Source: Rhizobiaceae bacterium (GTDB taxonomy: Bacteria; Pseudomonadota; Alphaproteobacteria; Rhizobiales; Rhizobiaceae). Taken from it: 5,277 nucleotides of DNA. The translations under genes were made by a program, and so were the position numbers. Below the pieces are notes generated by a model. It did no database searches. It saw nothing but the letters and a program-made list of their open reading frames with translations, and was not told the origin of the DNA. Within the stretch, counting starts at the first letter, position 1; each line of letters begins with the position of its first letter. Positions 1 through 4,844 of the stretch are shown in pieces. The DNA lies in contig JAESSK010000153.1 of NCBI GenBank assembly GCA_016764155.1, positions 2,492-7,768 of the forward strand. Reading direction: 5' to 3'.

Positions 1-1632
1 TATTTTTCCACCGAGAAGCGGAAATTCATCGTTGCCGATACACCGGGCCACGAACAATATACCCGCAACATGGCCACCGGTGCGTCTACCGCTGATCTTG
101 CAATCATCCTGATTGATGCGCGTCTCGGCGTGCAAACCCAGACCCGTCGCCATTCCTATATTGCATCCTTGCTCGGTATTAAAAAAATCGTGCTGGCCAT
201 CAACAAAATGGATTTGATGGATTATAGCGAGGAAGTCTTTGATAATATCGTCAGTGATTATCAGGAATTTGCAAAAAATCTGGCTGAAAAAACTGGCAAT
301 ACCCCTTCCATCCAACCCATTCCGCTCTCTGCGCTAATCGGCGATAACATCACCACAAGCAGTGAGAACATGTCTTGGTATGATGGCCCGACCCTGATTG
401 ATTACCTTGAAACAGTTGAAGTTGATGACGAAGATTTAGACCGACCGTTCCGCATGCCGGTTCAGTGGGTCAATCGTCCCAACCTCAATTTCCGAGGCTT
501 TTCCGGCCTCATTTCTTCGGGTAAAATCAAACCGGGCGATACCATCAAGGTGTTGCCTTCAGCCAAATCCAGCACGGTTAAATCGATTGTCACCATGGAT
601 GGCGATCTGCCGGAAGCCATTGCCGGTCAGTCGGTTACGCTGACACTGGAAGATGAAATCGATATTTCCCGCGGCGATTTGATCTGTGCTGCAAAAAGTC
701 CGTCGGAAGCAGCCAACCAATTCGAGACCACCATTTTATGGATGGCCGATGAAAGCATGTTGGCAGGGCGCTCCTATATCTTAAAGAGCGGCGCGCAAAC
801 CGCTACTGCGACGATCACCGCACCCAAACACAAGATCAACGTCAATACTCTGGAAGAATTGGCGGCGCGAAAACTCGAACTCAACGAGATTGCCGTGTGC
901 AATATCGTGCTCGATAAATCGATTGCCTTTGACCCCTACGCGGAAAACCGCGATACGGGCGGTTTCATCCTGATTGATCGCTACACCAATACAACCGTTG
1001 GCGTTGGCATGATCAACTTCGCTCTTCGTCGTGCCTCCAATATTCACTGGCAGTCGGTCGATACAGATAAGAATGCCCGCATCAAACTGATGGGGCAAAA
1101 GCCTGCAATTCTGTGGTTCACGGGGCTATCTGGTTCTGGCAAATCGACCATTGCGAATTTTGTCGAGAAAAAACTGACGGCCCTTGGTCGCCATACCTAT
1201 CTGCTCGATGGTGATAATGTCCGCCACGGTCTCAACAAGGATTTGGGCTTTACCGATGCCGATAGGGTGGAAAATATCCGCCGCATCGGGGAGGTCTCAA
1301 AATTGATGGTTGACGCCGGGCTGATTACGCTGGTGTCCTTCATCTCTCCTTTCCGCTCCGAGCGTCGAATGGCGCGCGAACTGGTGGAAGACGGCGAGTT
1401 TTTCGAAATCTACGTGGATACACCGCTGGAAGTGGCAGAAGAAAGAGACGTCAAAGGGCTTTATAAAAAGGCCCGCGCCGGTGATTTGAAGAACTTCACC
1501 GGGATCGATTCTCCATATGAAGAACCAGAAAATCCGGAAATGCGTGTTCAAACCACTACACTCAGCGCCGAAGAAGCCGCAGATTTCATCATTGAACGCC
1601 TTAATAAATCTGGCATTATTGATGTTGATTGA
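1..1632 (+). CDS. cysNC: Bifunctional sulfate adenylyltransferase subunit 1 / adenylylsulfate kinase (CysN-CysC fusion), 5'-truncated by window edge
   Basis: Codons are open from base 1 to the TGA at 1630-1632, giving 543 residues; the true start lies upstream. By comparison with E. coli CysN, about 100 N-terminal residues with the first GTP-binding P-loop are missing. Residues 1-345 are CysN, the GTPase that drives ATP sulfurylase (with CysD) to make APS: DTPGH (13-17) and NKMD (68-71) are the GTPase G3 and G4 motifs, followed by EF-Tu-like beta-barrels (about 150-238 and 240-345). A short linker leads into CysC (about 365-543), which phosphorylates APS to PAPS: P-loop GLSGSGKST (375-383), DGDNVRHGL (403-411), the ISPFR active-site segment (448-452), [10 protein letters not shown] (485-494) and NFTGID (498-503). 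It is a cytosolic sulfate-assimilation enzyme; rhizobial NodQ is the same architecture, but no nod genes are seen here. The usual RDPKGLY reads RDVKGLY (482-488). cysD is expected just upstream. Confidence 0.97.
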   Translation, partial: YFSTEKRKFIVADTPGHEQYTRNMATGASTADLAIILIDARLGVQTQTRRHSYIASLLGIKKIVLAINKMDLMDYSEEVFDNIVSDYQEFAKNLAEKTGNTPSIQPIPLSALIGDNITTSSENMSWYDGPTLIDYLETVEVDDEDLDRPFRMPVQWVNRPNLNFRGFSGLISSGKIKPGDTIKVLPSAKSSTVKSIVTMDGDLPEAIAGQSVTLTLEDEIDISRGDLICAAKSPSEAANQFETTILWMADESMLAGRSYILKSGAQTATATITAPKHKINVNTLEELAARKLELNEIAVCNIVLDKSIAFDPYAENRDTGGFILIDRYTNTTVGVGMINFALRRASNIHWQSVDTDKNARIKLMGQKPAILWFTGLSGSGKSTIANFVEKKLTALGRHTYLLDGDNVRHGLNKDLGFTDADRVENIRRIGEVSKLMVDAGLITLVSFISPFRSERRMARELVEDGEFFEIYVDTPLEVAEERDVKGLYKKARAGDLKNFTGIDSPYEEPENPEMRVQTTTLSAEEAADFIIERLNKSGIIDVD

Positions 1633-1643
1633 TAGGTAGTGAT

Positions 1644-1659
1644 CCAGATGGTCGTCTGG
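1644..1659 (+). terminator. Weak hairpin just after cysNC, possible terminator
   Basis: CCAGAT (1644-1649) can pair with GTCTGG (1654-1659) around a 4-nt loop, 11 bases after the cysNC stop. There is no proper T-run after the stem, so intrinsic termination is doubtful. It may be chance or a 3'-end processing structure. Confidence 0.25.
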
Positions 1660-1707
1660 TATACTTATGAGCTTGTGGTTATTATGGTGTCGTTAACTAT
1701 TATTTCT

Positions 1708-1713
1708 TATGAT
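1708..1713 (+). promoter_or_regulatory. Candidate -10 box upstream of first repeat protein
   Basis: TATGAT lies 42 bases before the duplicated leader and roughly aligns with TATAAT at 3339-3344 upstream of the paralogue. No convincing -35 hexamer is seen at 16-18 bases. TATAAA at 1727-1732 is an alternative. The gap 1633-1749 is AT-rich and has no other recognisable content. Confidence 0.2.
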
Positions 1714-1749
1714 GTGCAAGTAACAATATAAACTGTATTAGCATGACCT

Positions 1750-1841
1750 AAGCCTGCGGAATGTGGTTTCTGCCTCAGGGCCATCTGGTGCCAGCCGATC
1801 AATGATGTGATCGTGACGCCATGATATAAAGTTCATCACTC
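1750..1841 (+). promoter_or_regulatory. Structured 5' leader, copy 1
   Basis: These 92 bases align with 3376-3469 in front of the paralogous gene, from AAGCCTG through to the start codon. Shared blocks include AAGCCTG, GAATGT, CAGGGC and ATGATG. It contains a perfect 6-bp inverted repeat, CGATCA (1796-1801) and TGATCG (1808-1813), around the loop ATGATG. A weaker pairing is CCTG (1753-1756) with CAGG (1776-1779). The region is not coding for the downstream protein: there is an in-frame TAA at 1827-1829. Only a weak ribosome-binding match, AAAG at 1828-1831, precedes the start. Conservation suggests an untranslated mRNA leader or an operator region; I infer a regulatory role but cannot name the ligand or protein. 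Confidence 0.6.
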
Positions 1842-3185
1842 ATGCAAAACGTGGCTCTTCAATTGTTGCGCACTGCCTCCGCAAGCTACAGTATCGGCAA
1901 TAGGTCGTATGGAGCCACTGCATTCTCGCAGACGACAATGGATACTGCAGGAACAATTCCCTCGATCACTGTGATGGGCGGCGCAGCTTTCAGTTCCGGG
2001 CCGATGAACAAGATTATCGATATTGTTAGCGAGATGGACAAACAGGCCGAAGTGGCTGACGATTGGGGAGAATACACAAGTCGTTACCAGGAAAACCTCA
2101 AATCCGGGAATGGAGAGTATATTCCATCAGGTAAATATTACACTGACATAAAAAATAACAAGAGCCCCAACAGTGTCGTCTCCCTCACTGTAAGGATTGG
2201 ACACACTGGTGTTGACATAACCGTAGGATCAGAAGGCGACGACACGCTCACCTACGAGAATTCATCGTTTGATTGGGTCACCAACAGAGTTCACGGCGGC
2301 GGCGGTGATGATGTGATTAGCATTTCTTCAACCGCCCTTGGTTCCCAGTTAGCCTTTGGCGGTGAAGGCAATGACACAATATCTATCTCTGCTGCCATGG
2401 CAACTGCGGTTGGTGGTGCGGGTGATGATATGATCGCGGTCGCTGGATATTCTGCCTCGGCAAGAGGGGGGGCAGGCGATGATGTGATTACTGTCTCTGG
2501 ACAAACCGTCAAGGCATCGGGTGGTTCAGGGGATGACACCATCACTGTCAACGGAAGAGGTGACGTGGGTCCGGTTTGGGGCGGCGAGGGCGATGATCTG
2601 ATTATTGTTTCGGGAAACGTCGTTAAACATGTGACGGGTAATCAAGGCAATGACACCATCACTGTTAGTGGCAATACCGTAGGTCGGGTCGATGGCGGCG
2701 ATGGCGATGATGTGATCAACGTTTCCACGAATAACGAATTTGATGACTGGACCAACTACGATCATAATATGTCGGGTGGTCTTGGCTATACAGGATTTGA
2801 AAATCCTACAACAATTGACGGCGGTCAGGGAAATGACGTTATCAATATCGATGGTAAGGCACGGGTGATTCACCGCGCCGGCGATGGACAGGATGTCATC
2901 ACCGTCAGCGATACAACCGAAATTGTGACCTTTGGCGACGACTGGTTTGATGATGTTTTGCTATTAGACGAGGCCACCTTCTCATATGCAGACGGTGAAT
3001 TGACCGTTACATTTGAAGGCAGGGACGATAAAATGACAATCAGAGCCGCCGAAGGAGAAGAGCTGTCCTGGGAGTTGACCAGTGACAGAACCTTCATGAT
3101 CACCGTCAATAAAGCAGCTGATGCGTCCGTGGATACAGAAGCTTCTGTCGATGTTGAAGTCGAGCAAGACGATCAGGCTGATTAA
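1842..3185 (+). CDS. RTX-like calcium-binding repeat protein, first of a tandem paralogous pair
   Basis: A 447-residue protein, acidic and without cysteine. The start is the earliest ATG after the in-frame TAA at 1827-1829, and it aligns with the paralogue's start. Residues 1-71 form an unrecognised N-terminal segment shared with the paralogue (QLLRTASASYSIGNRS; TIPSITVMGG; an MNKIIDIVSEMDK helix-like stretch). There is no Sec signal peptide or membrane segment. A first GSEGDD motif is at 129; the main array runs from 152 to about 357 with GGxGDD/GGxGND motifs every 18-21 residues, broken by an aromatic/Gly insertion at 296-326. Residues about 358-422 form a beta-rich C-terminal domain, followed by a 25-residue acidic tail. 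In known RTX proteins, GGxGxD repeats bind calcium and fold into a beta-roll after type I secretion; secretion here is inferred from repeats, acidity, absence of Cys and lack of a signal peptide. No enzymatic domain is seen, so the function is unknown. Confidence 0.9.
   Translation: MQNVALQLLRTASASYSIGNRSYGATAFSQTTMDTAGTIPSITVMGGAAFSSGPMNKIIDIVSEMDKQAEVADDWGEYTSRYQENLKSGNGEYIPSGKYYTDIKNNKSPNSVVSLTVRIGHTGVDITVGSEGDDTLTYENSSFDWVTNRVHGGGGDDVISISSTALGSQLAFGGEGNDTISISAAMATAVGGAGDDMIAVAGYSASARGGAGDDVITVSGQTVKASGGSGDDTITVNGRGDVGPVWGGEGDDLIIVSGNVVKHVTGNQGNDTITVSGNTVGRVDGGDGDDVINVSTNNEFDDWTNYDHNMSGGLGYTGFENPTTIDGGQGNDVINIDGKARVIHRAGDGQDVITVSDTTEIVTFGDDWFDDVLLLDEATFSYADGELTVTFEGRDDKMTIRAAEGEELSWELTSDRTFMITVNKAADASVDTEASVDVEVEQDDQAD
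2295..2912 (+). repeat. Glycine/aspartate-rich repeat array (about 54-57 bp units) in the first paralogue
   Basis: Ten units are visible. Unit starts include 2295 (GGGGDD), 2520 (GGSGDD), 2580 (GGEGDD), 2637 (GNQGND), 2694 (GGDGDD), 2820 (GGQGND) and 2877 (AGDGQD). Most units are 18-19 residues: GGxGDDxIxV followed by a degenerate half such as SGxxVxxV. This is twice the canonical 9-residue RTX half-turn. Units 6 and 7 (2580-2693) have no counterpart in the paralogue. Confidence 0.88.
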
Positions 3186-3223
3186 ACTGGCAGCTAGTCA
3201 AATATCAGATCGCTGAAAGATCG

Positions 3224-3264
3224 CTGATGCGGGAGCGTTTGGTCGTTGTTTCCAACCTCCTGCA
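3224..3264 (+). other. Trailer hairpin, copy 1 (conserved after both paralogues)
   Basis: GCGGGAG (3229-3235) pairs with CTCCTGC (3257-3263) with one wobble, and TTGG (3239-3242) pairs with CCAA (3252-3255) around a 9-nt loop, with small bulges between. T3228-A3264 extends the stem. It starts about 40 bases after the stop codon and aligns with the hairpin at 4630-4675. No T-run follows, so a simple intrinsic terminator is unlikely; mRNA 3'-end protection or processing is possible. Confidence 0.55.
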
Positions 3265-3338
3265 CTGCATGTTCGCTTCCAGCAATCTGCCCGTGGCATT
3301 GTTTCCCGTGAGTTAAGGTCGCGTTAGTATCTTGCTAT

Positions 3339-3344
3339 TATAAT
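3339..3344 (+). promoter_or_regulatory. Candidate -10 box (TATAAT) upstream of second repeat protein
   Basis: A perfect -10 consensus lies in an AT-rich stretch 32 bases before the duplicated leader. A -35 element at normal spacing (hexamer starting around 3315-3317) is not recognisable, so the call rests on the -10 match and position. If right, the second gene has its own promoter and its mRNA carries the leader as a 5' UTR. Confidence 0.35.
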
Positions 3345-3375
3345 ACAAACCTACAAAGCTATAGTTGCGTAACCC

Positions 3376-3469
3376 AAGCCTGTAGAATGTTGTGTTTGTT
3401 ACAGGGCAATTTGGTATCGACCGGTTCATGATGGGACCGCGCCCGCCAAGTTTTAGAGTTCTTGTACCC
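3376..3469 (+). promoter_or_regulatory. Structured 5' leader, copy 2
   Basis: These 94 bases are homologous to 1750-1841. They hold CGGTTC (3422-3427) and GGACCG (3434-3439), a 6-bp stem with one T-G wobble around the same ATGATG loop, and CCTGTA (3379-3384) with TACAGG (3400-3405), a perfect 6-bp stem around 15 nt. The reading frame of the downstream gene is open through this region from a GTG at 3392, but the equivalent region of copy 1 is closed by a stop, so I treat it as untranslated leader. AGAG at 3455-3458 is a weak ribosome-binding candidate. Confidence 0.6.
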
Positions 3470-4561
3470 ATGGAAAATGGTTCGGTTCAATTATTACGCA
3501 GTGCTTCCGCAAGTTTTACTATTGGCGGCAGGTCGTTCGCGGCTAATGCTGCTGCATCGATTAGAAAAGACTTGGCCGACTCTGCCAGCACCATTCCTTC
3601 GATCAGTGTGATGGGCGGCGGCGGCTCCAGAACCTCCCGTGCAATGGACAGGATTTTCGATATTGTTGGCAATATGGATAAATCCAAAAACCACCATCAC
3701 TATGGCAAGCATTCCCAAGCCAATGAGGCGTCTGCTGCAAAGGAGTCCGATAGCGGAGCTAGCGCCTCTTTTAGAAGCGGCGGAAGTGGCTTTGATGCAA
3801 TAAAGGGATCGTCGGATGACGATACCATCAATTACTCCAATGCATCGGCCCACGCTGTTTCCACCTATATCGATGGTGGCGACGGGGACGACGTGATTAA
3901 TGTTGCTTCAACCGCATATGGTGAGCAAAGAATTTACGGCGGTGAAGGCGATGACACAATATCCCTTTCAGGACGCAATGCGCGCGCTTATGGCGGAGAT
4001 GGTGACGATGTGATCACGGTTGCCGGCCTCTATGTGGGCGCCAAAGGTGGAGCAGGCGATGATGTGATTTCTGTTTCCGGAGAGATCGTTGGCAGCGTCA
4101 GTGGCGGCGAAGGTGACGATACCATCACCGTTAACGGTGCAATAGTTGGCACTGTCAGGGGCGGCGCAGGAGATGACGTAATTACCGTTTCTTCTGATAA
4201 TGTCAGTACTCAAAGGTGGGGAACTCACGGCAACTTTGGTTTTGGGGGCAGCTTCGATCCAACGATTATTGGCGGCGAGGGCAATGACACCATAAGCGTC
4301 GATGGCAAAGCACGAATTGTGCACCGCGCCGGCGATGGTCAGGACGTCATCAACATTACTGATACAACGGATTTCGCCACCTTTGGCGAGGGCTGGTTCG
4401 ATGAGGTCATGCGGGTTGACGAAGCAAATTTCTCCTATGAAAACGGTGAATTGACCGTCACGTTTGACGGCAGAGACGAAAAGCTGACGATCAAATCCGA
4501 TATCGGGGAATTGTCTTGGGAAATAACCAGCGACAGAACCTTCGTCGTGACTATAAAATAA
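3470..4561 (+). CDS. RTX-like calcium-binding repeat protein, second of a tandem paralogous pair
   Basis: A 363-residue, cysteine-free protein. I chose ATG 3470 because it aligns with the paralogue's start (MENGSVQLLRSASASF against MQNVALQLLRTASASY); ATG 3428 and GTG 3392 are in frame but fall in the homologous leader. Residues 1-71 match the paralogue's unrecognised N-terminal segment (TIPSISVMGG; MDRIFDIVGNMDK). A histidine cluster follows (HHH at 75-77, H81), then a Ser/Ala/Gly linker. Repeat motifs run from 136 to about 298: six GGxGDD units, an aromatic/Gly insertion (242-267), then GGEGND (268) and AGDGQD (287). The last ~65 residues form the shared beta-rich C-terminal domain, ending in TFVVTIK with no acidic tail. 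From the GKAR motif to the end of the shared domain, about two thirds of residues are identical to the paralogue by hand alignment. Calcium binding is expected from the motif; secretion, probably type I, is inferred. The biological role is unknown. Confidence 0.9.
   Translation: MENGSVQLLRSASASFTIGGRSFAANAAASIRKDLADSASTIPSISVMGGGGSRTSRAMDRIFDIVGNMDKSKNHHHYGKHSQANEASAAKESDSGASASFRSGGSGFDAIKGSSDDDTINYSNASAHAVSTYIDGGDGDDVINVASTAYGEQRIYGGEGDDTISLSGRNARAYGGDGDDVITVAGLYVGAKGGAGDDVISVSGEIVGSVSGGEGDDTITVNGAIVGTVRGGAGDDVITVSSDNVSTQRWGTHGNFGFGGSFDPTIIGGEGNDTISVDGKARIVHRAGDGQDVINITDTTDFATFGEGWFDEVMRVDEANFSYENGELTVTFDGRDEKLTIKSDIGELSWEITSDRTFVVTIK
3875..4363 (+). repeat. Glycine/aspartate-rich repeat array in the second paralogue
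   Basis: Eight units of the form GGxGDDxIxV plus a degenerate half-unit. Starts include 3875 (GGDGDD), 4103 (GGEGDD), 4160 (GGAGDD), 4271 (GGEGND) and 4328 (AGDGQD). Spacing is mostly 18-19 residues. The order and individual wording of the units match the first paralogue apart from two missing units. An earlier imperfect motif (GSSDDD) sits before the array, as GSEGDD does in the paralogue. Confidence 0.88.
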
Positions 4562-4629
4562 AGCAGTAGAAGGTCCTGAGGTTTTAACAAACTTCCAGCT
4601 TAACTGTGTGGGCGAATCTCTAAAAATTA

Positions 4630-4675
4630 CTGATGTAGGAGTGGTTGGCCATTGCGCCAAACCTTCCTGCGTCAG
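4630..4675 (+). other. Trailer hairpin, copy 2, possible terminator or 3' stabiliser
   Basis: A long stem: CTGAT (4630-4634) pairs with GTCAG (4671-4675), GTAGGAG (4635-4641) with TTCCTGC (4664-4670), GG (4643-4644) with CC (4662-4663), and TTGGC (4645-4649) with GCCAA (4656-4660), around a 6-nt loop. T4642 and A4661 are unpaired and a few pairs are G-T wobbles. A run of six T follows at 4683-4688, seven bases after the stem, which is looser than a classic terminator. It aligns with 3224-3264 after the first paralogue. Confidence 0.6.
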
Positions 4676-4742
4676 CGTTGCGTTTTTTGCAACAGGGGCT
4701 CCATTTTTTAGCAGCAGACCGAAGCACCAAAAAATTCTATTG

Positions 4743-4772
4743 AAAAGCATCATTTCTGTTCTGGTGCTTTTT
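4743..4772 (+). terminator. Rho-independent terminator between the second repeat protein and the FNT gene
   Basis: AAAAGCATCA (4743-4752) pairs with TGGTGCTTTT (4762-4771) with one wobble around a 9-nt loop, and the right arm ends in a run of five T (4768-4772). It lies about 180 bases after the stop at 4561 and 73 bases before the FNT start, so it probably ends transcripts from the repeat genes. The A-run on the left arm could let it work in both directions. Confidence 0.65.
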
Positions 4773-4844
4773 CATTGTTTTCACAGGGGTCAGGACAGCC
4801 TCCCAAGCGGCCAGCAGGTCGACTATAAAACAGAGAAAGTTTCT

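Larger units (their letters stand above)
1750..3269 (+). repeat. Tandem duplication unit, copy 1 (leader + gene + trailer hairpin)
   Basis: Alignable with 3376-4688 at the leader, the N-terminal coding part, the repeat array, the C-terminal domain and the trailer hairpin. The edges are approximate; weaker similarity may extend some tens of bases upstream of the leader. The offset between leaders is 1626 bases. Confidence 0.75.
3376..4688 (+). repeat. Tandem duplication unit, copy 2 (leader + gene + trailer hairpin)
   Basis: Second copy of the unit at 1750-3269, in direct orientation, separated from it by about 100 bases. It is shorter mainly because of two missing repeat units, a shorter linker before the array and the absent C-terminal tail. 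Sequence divergence is substantial, so the duplication is not recent. Confidence 0.75.

Noticed and set aside
1..1632. Nodulation gene nodQ
   Set aside because: The architecture is the same as NodQ, but there are no other nodulation genes in view, and housekeeping cysNC is the simpler reading.
1802..1810. ATGATGTGA as a minimal upstream open frame regulating the first repeat gene
   Set aside because: In copy 2 the same ATGATG is not followed by a stop, so the short frame is not conserved; the loop of a hairpin is the better explanation.
781..2873. Several shorter minus-strand open frames (such as 781-1098, 1297-1551, 2291-2551, 2526-2873)
   Set aside because: All lie opposite conserved coding sequence of cysNC or the repeat protein and have no independent support.
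2295..2912. CRISPR array
   Set aside because: The repetition is in coding sequence with imperfect units and encodes GGxGDD motifs; there are no identical repeats with unique spacers.
3392..3469. N-terminal extension of the second repeat protein from GTG 3392 or ATG 3428
   Set aside because: The same stretch in copy 1 is untranslated leader (in-frame TAA at 1827-1829), and protein similarity between the paralogues begins exactly at ATG 3470.
3968..4753. A 261-codon open frame on the minus strand across the second repeat array and its trailer
   Set aside because: It is antisense to a well-supported gene. GGxGDD-type codons rarely give stops on the other strand, so long shadow frames are expected; its translation shows no recognisable domain and reads through the terminator region.
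1633..4844. Insertion sequence or phage origin of the tandem pair
   Set aside because: No transposase, integrase, terminal inverted repeats or tRNA site is seen at the edges of the pair.
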